Below are positions 53,254-61,920 of a DNA stretch of 64,000 bases, piece by piece. Both the position numbers and the translations under genes were made by a program. A model generated the notes under the pieces. That model worked only from the letters and a program-made list of their open reading frames with translations, searched no databases and was not told the DNA's origin. Each line of letters begins with the position of its first letter. Positions within the stretch are counted from its first letter, which is position 1. The DNA comes from Pseudoruegeria sp039972875. GTDB taxonomy: Bacteria; Pseudomonadota; Alphaproteobacteria; Rhodobacterales; Rhodobacteraceae. The DNA lies in NCBI GenBank assembly GCA_039972875.1, contig JBDWMA010000010.1:1-64000 (forward strand), written 5' to 3'.

Positions 53254-54039
53254 ATGGGCTGCCCCAAGAAACGGACACTCGGACTTATCGGATATGGCGC
53301 ATTCGGACGCTTGATCCACCCCTATCTGGAACGTGATTTTGACGTCAGGGTTTATGATAGAACACCAAGCAATGACCTGACGATTAATTTCGCCCCGATG
53401 GATAAGGTCGCGTCTTCCGATGTGATTGTGATCGCCACCCCGGTACACGCCATTGAAGAGATTGCCAGAGACATTGTACCGCATATCTTGCCTCATGCTC
53501 TGGTGATCGATGTGGGCTCTACAAAGGGCACTCCAGCGCGTGTGTTATCGCAGGTTTTGCCGCAAAATGTGGATATTCTATGCACTCATCCTTTATTCGG
53601 GCCGAAAAGCGATCTAGACGGATCAACCAGTCAAAAAGTTGTTTTATGCCCAATTCGCGGAAACCGTCTGCCAATTGTACGGCGCTGGATCACAGATCTT
53701 GCCTTTGAGGTTTTGGTGGCATCACCGGATGAGCACGATCAAAATATGGCTGTTGTTCAGGGTGTTACCCATCTTGTGTCGCGAATATTGCGTTCGCTGG
53801 ACTCTGTTCCTACGGACATGACAACTCCTAGCTTTGGGTTGTTGATGAAATCCTCTGATATGGTCGGAAGTGACTCGCCGGCTGTGTTGAGTGCAATTCA
53901 TATCGACAACCCGTATGCCTCCGATGTCATGCAACAATTTTTCAAAAAGGTTGATGAGCTGCGCGAACAGTTCGAAAAAGACAAATGTCAGCATCGCGAC
54001 GGGCTTGGCAGAGATGCGTTACGCGAACATGCACAGTGA
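53254..54039 (+). CDS. Prephenate dehydrogenase-like protein
   Basis: A 261-residue TyrA-family protein with the Rossmann motif GLIGYGAFGRLI, IDVGSTKG, the HPLFGPKSD motif and VVQGVTHLVSRIL, which carry the two His residues conserved in prephenate and arogenate dehydrogenases. It lacks a chorismate mutase or ACT domain. In this cluster it could oxidatively decarboxylate prephenate or a related cyclohexadienyl precursor. A complete primary-metabolism TyrA should be elsewhere in the genome. AT-rich sequence precedes ATG 53254. Confidence 0.85.
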   Translation: MGCPKKRTLGLIGYGAFGRLIHPYLERDFDVRVYDRTPSNDLTINFAPMDKVASSDVIVIATPVHAIEEIARDIVPHILPHALVIDVGSTKGTPARVLSQVLPQNVDILCTHPLFGPKSDLDGSTSQKVVLCPIRGNRLPIVRRWITDLAFEVLVASPDEHDQNMAVVQGVTHLVSRILRSLDSVPTDMTTPSFGLLMKSSDMVGSDSPAVLSAIHIDNPYASDVMQQFFKKVDELREQFEKDKCQHRDGLGRDALREHAQ

Positions 54040-54132
54040 CATCGTGAATCCATGGCAAGACGACCTTTGTCTCGAACACCTGCTCAATCATAATCACCCG
54101 TCCACGTGTTAGGTGATCTTCGCGTAAGAACC

Positions 54133-54765
54133 ATGAGCACAGAAGCGGTGTTGGATAAGTTGCAAGACCAGCGCTGGTGGCTGTCTTCCAACAAGTTGAC
54201 ACGATCCGAATGGGAAGCCGCGGGATCTATCACCTCCCCAACTGCGCGGTTGCGTCATTTGTGCGGGCGTATTCTGGCACGGCAGGCCATTGCCGATAGA
54301 ACAGGAATCGCCGCATGTGACATCGAGATTGGCATAGATCGATTTGGAAAACCCTATTTGGTGGGGCAAGCGATCCAGTTCAATATTTCGCATTCGGCAG
54401 AACTCGTCGCTGTATCGACCTCGCAGCGGCCAGTGGGCATCGATGTAGAGTGCTTAAAGCGGCGTGTGAATTGGCGCGCAATTTCCACCCAGCATTTTTC
54501 ACAGAGCGAGGCTGATTGGATCGCTGCGCGCCCTGCGTTGTCTACCAGACGGTTCCTCGCGCTTTGGACCCTGAAAGAAGCGTACCTCAAGGCATTGGGC
54601 GTTGCTGTGCCACTTGGTGATCTCGCATTCATCCCACACACAGCGCGCACATTAGTCGGGCAATCAGCGGCGGGACCCGCAAGCATTTGCCAGTTTTATC
54701 GAGCACGGCCGGGATTTGTGGTTGCTGTCAGTTGCCTCAATCCACTTGGTTCCACTGAGGTGTGA
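54133..54765 (+). CDS. 4'-phosphopantetheinyl transferase (Sfp type)
   Basis: A 210-residue Sfp-type transferase. It has RFGKPYL, FNISHSAELVAVS, GIDVECLKRRV with the magnesium-binding Asp and Glu, and the FLALWTLKEAYLKALG motif with the catalytic Lys. It adds the phosphopantetheine arm from CoA to carrier proteins, most likely the two of this cluster. It sits about 95 bases after the TyrA-like gene and is the last gene of the cluster. An in-frame GTG at 54106 is an alternative start. Confidence 0.92.
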   Translation: MSTEAVLDKLQDQRWWLSSNKLTRSEWEAAGSITSPTARLRHLCGRILARQAIADRTGIAACDIEIGIDRFGKPYLVGQAIQFNISHSAELVAVSTSQRPVGIDVECLKRRVNWRAISTQHFSQSEADWIAARPALSTRRFLALWTLKEAYLKALGVAVPLGDLAFIPHTARTLVGQSAAGPASICQFYRARPGFVVAVSCLNPLGSTEV

Positions 54766-54864
54766 CCAGTGGCCCATTACCGGGTATGTTGAAAAGTGTA
54801 GAAATAAGAGGCTGATTGTCAGGCGGTGAGTGATGCTATTTTTAAATAGGTGAGTGGGTAGCCG

Positions 54865-54965
54865 TTGTTAAAGAAAGACATCAAAGGCAGCCACTGTCCG
54901 AAAGCCTTTTACCTCTATTTGAGTTGGCAAGATACACCGCGCATTTCAACGCGACTTAGTGGGAG
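54865..54965 (+). pseudogene. Short IS6-like transposase remnant
   Basis: The plus strand reads KDIKGSHCPKAFYLYLSW, similar to the first residues of the IS6-family transposase at 5235-6060 (FKGSHSPKRVILYAV). Nothing further of the element is recognisable. If real, an insertion once marked the boundary between the biosynthetic cluster and the next operon. Confidence 0.3.
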
Positions 54966-55053
54966 TTATGTGAATTGAAATAGATGAGCGGAAAGCGCTC
55001 ATTTATTAGATTATACAGGCTTGACGATCATATCTACGCCAGACATCGTTTGA

Positions 55054-56745
55054 ATGAGCAAAGACAGGATCATGTGGCAGAATTTTTCGAAATTGAATTT
55101 GGCGCGGCGCTACCTTTGGGGTGCCTTGATAGCTGCGTTGATACCACTTATCCTCATCGCGGTCATATATGATCGGTATAGCGCAAGCCTTCTAAACACA
55201 TTGGTGACGAACAGACTCAACAGCGATGTTGAAGCTGTCGCTGCTCGGATGAGCAATTTTCTAGCCACTCATCGTAATCGCCTAGAGAACATCGCGGATC
55301 TTCGGGACGTAACCCTGTTCTTCCAAGACGGCCATCAAACCTTATCCCCGCAACTCACCGACCTAATGTTTCTGGAGGTGGGAAATCCAGATATCTACGC
55401 TATCGAGTTTTCAAGTGCCGAAGAAGAAATATTGCTGACTATCCCCTCATCGCGGAGCAGAGAACGCCCTAGCGATTATACAACGCTCCCGTTCGTTGAA
55501 ATCGACGAGACTGAAATTATCGGACCGGTCTTGCCAGCAAATGGGCGTCCTGGATGGATACTCATTCGACATTCCGTTTTACGAGAACAGCAATTGCTTG
55601 GGTACGTGACCATTCGCGCAAGGCTCTCGTCTCTGACTGAGCTTGCGAGTGAGCTTGCGCAACCTGATGTTCACATGCCCCAACTGACTGTTTTTGACCG
55701 CATCCGGCTTTCAGTTGTTGGTACTGAAATGCAGAAAGGAAATCTACTCGCCAGATCGTCACAAATTATTCCCGGATGGCGTTTGACCCTCGTCGAAGGC
55801 GACAGCGATCTATACGAACCGAGGCGTAGAATTCGATATCTTTTGCTATTTGTGGCGACCCTTTCAGCGTTGGGTCTCGTATTTCTATTTCTAAAAATGT
55901 CCCATCGGGTCTCGGGGTATTTGTTACCGCTCAACACCGGTGCACAAGCTATATCTAATGGTGACTTCACGGTCACAGTTAGCGAAGACGGTCCCGGTGA
56001 GTTGGGAGCGCTGGCAAAATCTTACAATAAGATGAGAGAACAACTCGAACATCTGATTGCGTCCCGCGTGGATATGGAACGTCGCGCGACACTTGGCAAT
56101 ATGGCAGCCGGTATAGCACATGAAATCCGCAATCCACTCACAACGGTTTCTACCACCCTGCATGGTTTAAGCCGAGGTGAGGATGACCTTGAACGTAAAG
56201 AAATGTATGAACTGGTCTCGTCAGAGATAGCGCGCGTCGATCAAACGATTTCTGAGTTTGTGAATTTCGCAAAACCAAGAAAGCCAGAAAAAGAAGTTGC
56301 TTACATCAGGGATGCCCTCAAAAGCGTAAAAACTCTTATTAACGCCACAGCTCACGAACGATCAATTTCGATCAGCTTGTCCGGAGACTCTACTCTTAAG
56401 ATCTACGTTGACTCGGCTCAACTGCGCCAAATCTTACTAAATCTTTCTCTCAATGCGATGGAGGCAATGCCTGATGGTGGGCTGCTAAGGTTTCGCACTT
56501 ATGAAGATGCTGGCCAAGCAAAAGTTGTCGTTGCGGACAATGGGGTCGGAATGGATGACTCTGTTAAGGATAAACTGCTGAGACCATTCTTTACACGACG
56601 ACCAGGCGGTACGGGCCTTGGGCTATCGATCACGAACCAGCTCGTCGACGCCAATGGAGGGACAATGGTTTTTGACAGTACCGCGGGCGAGGGCACAACC
56701 GTCAGCCTTCGATTTCCGTTTGTCGAACAGAAAGCAGAAAAATGA
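55054..56745 (+). CDS. Sensor histidine kinase (NtrB-like)
   Basis: A 563-residue membrane kinase. One helix lies near residues 22-42 and a second near 265-285, with a periplasmic double-Cache-like sensing region between them. Then follow HAMP, His356 in AGIAHEIRNPLTTVS, and an ATPase domain with LNLSLNAMEAMPDGG and GTGLGLSI. This layout matches DctB-like kinases that pair with NtrC-type regulators. It overlaps its partner by ATGA. A second in-frame ATG at 55072 could be the true start. Confidence 0.92.
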   Translation: MSKDRIMWQNFSKLNLARRYLWGALIAALIPLILIAVIYDRYSASLLNTLVTNRLNSDVEAVAARMSNFLATHRNRLENIADLRDVTLFFQDGHQTLSPQLTDLMFLEVGNPDIYAIEFSSAEEEILLTIPSSRSRERPSDYTTLPFVEIDETEIIGPVLPANGRPGWILIRHSVLREQQLLGYVTIRARLSSLTELASELAQPDVHMPQLTVFDRIRLSVVGTEMQKGNLLARSSQIIPGWRLTLVEGDSDLYEPRRRIRYLLLFVATLSALGLVFLFLKMSHRVSGYLLPLNTGAQAISNGDFTVTVSEDGPGELGALAKSYNKMREQLEHLIASRVDMERRATLGNMAAGIAHEIRNPLTTVSTTLHGLSRGEDDLERKEMYELVSSEIARVDQTISEFVNFAKPRKPEKEVAYIRDALKSVKTLINATAHERSISISLSGDSTLKIYVDSAQLRQILLNLSLNAMEAMPDGGLLRFRTYEDAGQAKVVVADNGVGMDDSVKDKLLRPFFTRRPGGTGLGLSITNQLVDANGGTMVFDSTAGEGTTVSLRFPFVEQKAEK

Positions 56746-58079
56746 AATCCACCAACATCCTGATCATTGATGACGAGATAAATCTCACTCGATCTCTGGC
56801 GTTCACATTGCGACAGGCAGGGATGGAATGCTCCGAAACCCACAATGGGAAAAATGGGTGTGAAATGGCTAAGAAGAACCAGCCTGACCTCATTCTGTTG
56901 GATATTCGGATGCCTGGAATGACAGGGTTAGAGGTGCTGGAATGGTTGCAGAATGAATTGCCGGATATTCCAGTTGTTATGATGTCAGCATTTGATGATA
57001 CCCAAGATGCCGTTACTGCAATGAAAATGGGTGCTGTCGATTATTTGTCAAAACCATTTGATGTCGATGAATTGATACTTTTGATCAAAGAGACCGATGC
57101 AAAACGTCGGCTGCAATCGGAGGTTCGTTACCTTCGTAAAAAGAACACGAGTAGCGAAGTATTTATAGGCAACAGTCCTGTCATTAAATCACTTAAGTTA
57201 GAGCTTGAAGCCATTTCAAAGAGCAAAACAAAGACCATGCTTTTGCTTGGGGAAACCGGCGTTGGCAAAGCGATTGTTGCCCGTGAAATTCACGTGAAAA
57301 CAGTTGGAGCGGACAGTCCGTTCGTGGAAGTAAACTGCGCGACATTGGTTGAGGGTCAGATCGAAGCAGAGCTATTCGGTGCAGAACGTGGTGCCCTGTC
57401 TGGGTTGGTCGCAAAGCGAAAAGGGTTGATTGAGATCGCTGACGGAGGAACTTTATTCCTGGATGAGATCGGTGAGTTACCACTTTCAGTTCAAGCGAAG
57501 TTATTAACGTTTCTCGAGACCCGCTCGTTTCGCGGATTAGGCATGGGGCGCGATATGTTTGCGGACGTCAGTATAATTGCCGCCACCAATCGTGATCTCA
57601 AGCTTGAAGTTGAAAGAGGAAACTACCGGCAGGATTTGTATTTCAGGTTGAATGTTGTCCCAATCCACATCCCGCCCCTCAAAGATCGAGACGCAGACGT
57701 TGAACTCTTGTGTAATTACTTCGCCCAACGTTTCGCCGAAATCAGCAATGTACGCGCAATCAAATTCGAGAAATCTGTGGGCGCGTATTTGCGCGCGTAT
57801 TCGTGGCCGGGAAACGTGAGAGAGTTGCGGAATTTGGTCGAACGATTGACCATTTTACACGCCGGACAGGTTATCTCGGTTGACCAACTGCCCTCTGAAA
57901 TCTGCCGAATAGAATTGGCGGCAAGTCTAAGCATTGAAGACTCGATGCTTGCTGTTGAGAAAAACCTTGTTTTGGATGCGCTGCGTAAGAGCGGCGGCAA
58001 AAAGGGGGTTACGGCGGATACTCTGGGCATCTCGCGTCATGCTCTTAAGCGGAAGTTACAAAAACTGGGGCTGTCATGA
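56742..58079 (+). CDS. NtrC-family response regulator with altered GAFTGA loop
   Basis: A 445-residue regulator with a receiver domain (Asp10/Asp11, phospho-acceptor Asp54, Lys104), an AAA+ domain with Walker A GETGVGK (170-176) and a Walker B GGTLFLDEIGE, and a Fis-type helix-turn-helix at the C-terminus (TADTLGISRHALKRKLQKLG). The sigma54-contact loop, GAFTGA in active family members, reads GALSGL at 217-222. This suggests it may not activate sigma54 in the usual way. Both neighbours are coupled by ATGA overlaps. Confidence 0.92.
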   Translation: MKSTNILIIDDEINLTRSLAFTLRQAGMECSETHNGKNGCEMAKKNQPDLILLDIRMPGMTGLEVLEWLQNELPDIPVVMMSAFDDTQDAVTAMKMGAVDYLSKPFDVDELILLIKETDAKRRLQSEVRYLRKKNTSSEVFIGNSPVIKSLKLELEAISKSKTKTMLLLGETGVGKAIVAREIHVKTVGADSPFVEVNCATLVEGQIEAELFGAERGALSGLVAKRKGLIEIADGGTLFLDEIGELPLSVQAKLLTFLETRSFRGLGMGRDMFADVSIIAATNRDLKLEVERGNYRQDLYFRLNVVPIHIPPLKDRDADVELLCNYFAQRFAEISNVRAIKFEKSVGAYLRAYSWPGNVRELRNLVERLTILHAGQVISVDQLPSEICRIELAASLSIEDSMLAVEKNLVLDALRKSGGKKGVTADTLGISRHALKRKLQKLGLS

Positions 58080-59311
58080 TATTTCAATGTCTGAAATCTG
58101 GATTGGCCTTTAGTGTGTTCGCGGCTGCTTACGCTACGACAGCACTGGCCGAACCTGTCAAGATTGGTTGCCTTTACCCCCTAACTGGCCCTGGTGGTCT
58201 TTATGGGCGCGACAGCGCAATTGCCATCGAAATGGCAATGGAAGATTTGGCTAAACATGAGTCAGAGCGCTATCCCGATCTTGAGATATTGATTGAGGAC
58301 TCCCGCTCAAAGACACTTCGTTCTCTACAAATTGCGCGACAGTTCATTGAGGAAGATGAAGTCGATTTTCTATGTGGGGTAGTGAGTTCCAGTATCGCGC
58401 TCGCCGTTACGAAAGTTGTCGAAGGCACTGACGTATTCTTTATAGGAACAGATCACGCCTCGCCAAGCCTGACCTCCTCTGCGCTGCATGAAAACTATTT
58501 CAGGGTCACAAACGGCAGCCGACAGTCCATGTTGGCGGGTGCACAATATATTCAGCGGCACTTTAGCACGACCCAAGAGGCCGTAAGCATTGTTTTCATC
58601 GGCCCCGACTATGAATACGGGTATCAAAGCTGGGATGACCTGCGCAAATTCCTTAAAATCAACAACGTCAATTTCACTGTCGTCGGGACGTACTGGCCTA
58701 AATTATTCAATACAGATTATTCCAGTTACATTGATGAGATCAATGCAACGCAACCCGACATCATCGTCAATGGGCATTGGGGCTTGGATCTGGTGACTTT
58801 CATTCGGCAAGCCAGTCAAACCAGTTTGTTTGAAACGTCGGCTTTTATGAATTTCGACGCCGGTGGGAACTTTGAAGTTTTGGGGGAACTCGGGAATGAA
58901 GTGCCTCTCGGTATCACATTGTCATCCCGTCATCATGTTAATTGGCCGCCGACGTCTGCGAACCACGAATTTGTAACAAGATTTTTCGAACATTCTGGTC
59001 GGTATCCAAGCTACGCTGCTCAGGGTGCATATTCCGGTATCATGGTGATTGCAGAGGCAGTAAGAAAAGCTGGCGGAACAGATGATCCAAGCGCGCTGCG
59101 CACCGCACTTGAACACATCGAGATTCACCTACCTGAAGATCCAGCTGGTTTCAGTTCAAGGATGGATCCCATCCATCATCAGATGCTTCAAGTGCAAGCG
59201 ATAGGCCGGACCGTACAGAACAGCAATTTCGCTCCTGCAACGGTTCAGCTGGGAGATTGGGAGGTTTTTTATCCACCCGAAAATTGGCCCAGCCTAATTG
59301 AAAACGAATAA
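58076..59311 (+). CDS. Periplasmic amide/amino-acid binding protein coupled to the sensor
   Basis: A 411-residue binding protein of the branched-chain-amino-acid/amide group (LivJ, AmiC, UrtA-like). A signal peptide of about 25 residues ends in ALA. The mature part starts EPVKIGCLYPLTGPGGLYG, the family hallmark. It overlaps the NtrC-type gene by ATGA, which is unusual and suggests it works with the sensor kinase as a signal-binding subunit, or in the importer encoded next. Family members carry amides, urea or aliphatic amino acids. Confidence 0.9.
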   Translation: MIFQCLKSGLAFSVFAAAYATTALAEPVKIGCLYPLTGPGGLYGRDSAIAIEMAMEDLAKHESERYPDLEILIEDSRSKTLRSLQIARQFIEEDEVDFLCGVVSSSIALAVTKVVEGTDVFFIGTDHASPSLTSSALHENYFRVTNGSRQSMLAGAQYIQRHFSTTQEAVSIVFIGPDYEYGYQSWDDLRKFLKINNVNFTVVGTYWPKLFNTDYSSYIDEINATQPDIIVNGHWGLDLVTFIRQASQTSLFETSAFMNFDAGGNFEVLGELGNEVPLGITLSSRHHVNWPPTSANHEFVTRFFEHSGRYPSYAAQGAYSGIMVIAEAVRKAGGTDDPSALRTALEHIEIHLPEDPAGFSSRMDPIHHQMLQVQAIGRTVQNSNFAPATVQLGDWEVFYPPENWPSLIENE

Positions 59312-59332
59312 ACTTCGCCTTTGAGCGGATGC

Positions 59333-59369
59333 CGCTCCAAAGAACAACTGTTTGAGCGCTCTTCGCTCA
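59333..59369 (+). terminator. Tandem small hairpins after the binding-protein gene
   Basis: Two short stems follow the stop codon: gagcgg with ccgctc (59333-59347) and tgagcg with cgctca (59353-59369). No clear T tract follows. They may cut transcription between the sensing unit and the importer unit or protect the mRNA end. Confidence 0.4.
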
Positions 59370-59530
59370 TAAATCATTTTCGCACAAATTGATCCATGTG
59401 CTGTGGTCTACATAACCTCCACTTGGCACCGAGACTTTGGTGCTGGGGGGATACCGGAAAACAGACGCATTCTAAGCGTTTTAGTGCCAAGGCACTTACG
59501 GCCCTCTCTTGTATCAAATGGGAGGATACC

Positions 59531-60847
59531 ATGACCACGAAGAATTCGCGCATCGGCGCAATTTTGAACGCATCAACCGCACTCACCCTGGCTGCTGCGG
59601 TTTCAGTATTTGCAACGAGCACAACATCTACCACCGCTCAGGAAGTAGAAACCGTTAAGGTGGGCTTTGTAACTTTCCTATCGGGTGGGGCTGCTGGACC
59701 TTTTGGTGTTCCAGCCCGCAACGCGGCAGAATTGATGATCGAAGCAATCAATGGGGGCACAATCCCGGGCCAATATAGCGCACCGGGTTTTGCTGGCTTC
59801 ATGATCAATCCGGTTTTTGTTGACGAAAATTCGAAACAAAAAACAGCCGACTTTCAACGTCTCGTTCAACGTGACGAAGTCGATATGGTTGTCGGATACA
59901 TCTCGTCGGGAAGCTGCAAAGCCATTGCCCCAGAGGCAGAAGCGCTCGAAGTTCTAACAGTCCTCTTTGATTGCGGCACACCGCAGATTTTTGAAGAGAT
60001 CGTGACAGAACCGCGCTATACGTTCCGGACTGGCGCACATGCGACAATGGATAATGTGGCTGCTGCTCTCTATCTGGAGCACGTTGGCACGGACACCAAC
60101 TCGATTGCTGGTATCAATCAAAACTATGCTTGGGGCCAAGACTCTTGGAGAGATTTTTCCGCATCGGTCACTCAGCTTTACCCGGACTCCGAAGTTGTTA
60201 CTGAACAGTTTCCAAAGATCTATGCGGGTCAGTATGGCGCGGAAGTTTCGGCGCTTTTGACAAACACTCCCGATGTGATCCACTCTAGCTTTTGGGGTGG
60301 CGACATGGAGGCTTTCATCATTCAGGGCGCAGGCCGTGGTATCTTTGAACGTTCGAGCGTTGTGCTGACCACAGGTGAAACGGCGATCCACCGCCTAGGT
60401 CCACAAATGCCGGACGGTACTATTATCGGCGCGCGTGGTCCGCACGGTGAACTGGCCGCAAAATCTGAACTAAACACATGGTTCCGAGAGGCCTATTTTG
60501 ATCGCTTTGGCACGTTGCCAACCTATCCATCTTACAAAATGGCACAGGCATTATTGGGCATTAAATCGGCCGCGGAACGCGCAGGAAGTGTCGAGCGTGA
60601 TGCATTGATTGACGCACTTACCGGTCTGGAATGGGAAGGTCCAAGTGGCATGGTCTCTATGGCGCTTGCTAATGGTCACCAAGCCATCCAAGGCACGGCC
60701 TATGGAACGTATCGCTATGATGCCGACACCAATTCCGCGTCTTTGGTCGATGTCGTTCGCTTCAATGCTGAATGCGTTAACCCGCCAGCGGGCGTCAATT
60801 CCATAGATTGGATTAATGGTGGCTTTGAAGGGGCAAACTGCGAGTAA
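59531..60847 (+). CDS. ABC transporter substrate-binding protein (importer)
   Basis: A 438-residue binding protein of the same family as the preceding one but clearly different in sequence. The signal peptide covers about residues 1-36 (ending TTAQ), and the mature part begins EVETVKVGFVTFLSGGAAGPFG. A GGAGG stands directly upstream of ATG 59531; the frame is open further upstream, but the signal peptide fixes the start. It heads the importer operon and probably delivers the substrate to the permeases encoded behind it. The ligand is not predictable beyond a small amide or amino acid. Confidence 0.92.
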   Translation: MTTKNSRIGAILNASTALTLAAAVSVFATSTTSTTAQEVETVKVGFVTFLSGGAAGPFGVPARNAAELMIEAINGGTIPGQYSAPGFAGFMINPVFVDENSKQKTADFQRLVQRDEVDMVVGYISSGSCKAIAPEAEALEVLTVLFDCGTPQIFEEIVTEPRYTFRTGAHATMDNVAAALYLEHVGTDTNSIAGINQNYAWGQDSWRDFSASVTQLYPDSEVVTEQFPKIYAGQYGAEVSALLTNTPDVIHSSFWGGDMEAFIIQGAGRGIFERSSVVLTTGETAIHRLGPQMPDGTIIGARGPHGELAAKSELNTWFREAYFDRFGTLPTYPSYKMAQALLGIKSAAERAGSVERDALIDALTGLEWEGPSGMVSMALANGHQAIQGTAYGTYRYDADTNSASLVDVVRFNAECVNPPAGVNSIDWINGGFEGANCE

Positions 60848-60907
60848 AGTCATCCTCCCTGATTGCCGGTGAAAACTGCATCTTAACATCATCCGCGATC
60901 ACACCAC

Positions 60908-60942
60908 TGAAGTGCCCAACATTCGTTTCTTGGGGCACTTCA
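60908..60942 (+). promoter_or_regulatory. Intercistronic stem-loop after the binding-protein gene
   Basis: A ten-base perfect stem, tgaagtgccc (60908-60917) and gggcacttca (60933-60942), lies between the binding-protein gene and the permeases. It resembles the stem-loop at 32116-32138 in position and probably raises binding-protein output over permease output. Confidence 0.6.
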
Positions 60943-61023
60943 TCCTAAGCACACAATAACTGATCATACGCGGTTCTGCGGGAGCCGCGCGAGACAGTTG
61001 CAACCACTCACTTGGAGTTCTTG

Positions 61024-61920
61024 ATGCTGAACGCAGTCGCAATCGCAGTAGATGGGTTAGGCTTTGCCGCTTGGCTTTTTCTTTCTTCGGTGGGCCTTAC
61101 GCTAATCTATGGCGTGATGCGCATTCTTAACATCGCGCACGGAGGGTTCTATGCCCTTGGTGCTTATTCGTCCGCTTGGGCGATCGGCCTGTACACACAG
61201 ACCGGTAATACCATAGCGCTCACTTACCTCATTATTCCGATCGCGGCTCTTATCGCTGGCGTTGTGTCGGGTTTGCTGATTGAGCGCGGAATCCTAAAAT
61301 TTATGTATGGTCGAGATGAAGTGCTCATGGTGCTGGTCACTTATGCAATCTTCTTGATCCTCGAGGATGTAACGAAGTTGATCTGGGGAACAGAATCCTA
61401 CATTTCGTATCAACCCGCTTATTGGCTCGGTACGATCGACGTTTTCGGGATTCCCTACACGATATATAAATTTCTTATAATTGGCGTCGCCTTGGTGGTT
61501 GGCCTGACACTCTTTCTCGTTCTCAACAAGACACGGATAGGCAAGCTTTTGTTGGTCGTTATCGAAGACCGTGAAGTTAGCTCGGCGCTCGGGATCAATG
61601 TGACCAAATTCTTCACCATTACATTTGTTGTGGGAGCGACTCTGGGTGCATTGGGCGGTGCGCTGACAGCACCGGAAATTTCGGTATCGCCCGGCATCAG
61701 CGCCGAAATTATTGTCATGGCGTTTGCTGTTATCGTGATCGGTGGAATGGGCAGCATCGGCGGCGCAATGATTGGCGCTCTCATCGTAGGATTGGCCCGC
61801 GCAGCATCTGTTCATATCTACCCGCCCGCCGAACTTTTCTCAATCTACCTCGTAATGGCTGCGGTTCTTGCCGTGAAACCTTACGGCCTCTTCGCTTTGG
61901 CAGAAGGACGAAAGATATGA
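61024..61920 (+). CDS. Branched-chain-type ABC permease (LivH family)
   Basis: A 298-residue permease with about eight membrane helices. Family signatures are LIYGVMRILNIAHGGFYALGAY at the start and VIVIGGMGSIGGAMIGAL near the end. GGAG lies six bases before ATG 61024. It forms the channel with the LivM-type protein and overlaps that gene by ATGA. Confidence 0.93.
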   Translation: MLNAVAIAVDGLGFAAWLFLSSVGLTLIYGVMRILNIAHGGFYALGAYSSAWAIGLYTQTGNTIALTYLIIPIAALIAGVVSGLLIERGILKFMYGRDEVLMVLVTYAIFLILEDVTKLIWGTESYISYQPAYWLGTIDVFGIPYTIYKFLIIGVALVVGLTLFLVLNKTRIGKLLLVVIEDREVSSALGINVTKFFTITFVVGATLGALGGALTAPEISVSPGISAEIIVMAFAVIVIGGMGSIGGAMIGALIVGLARAASVHIYPPAELFSIYLVMAAVLAVKPYGLFALAEGRKI

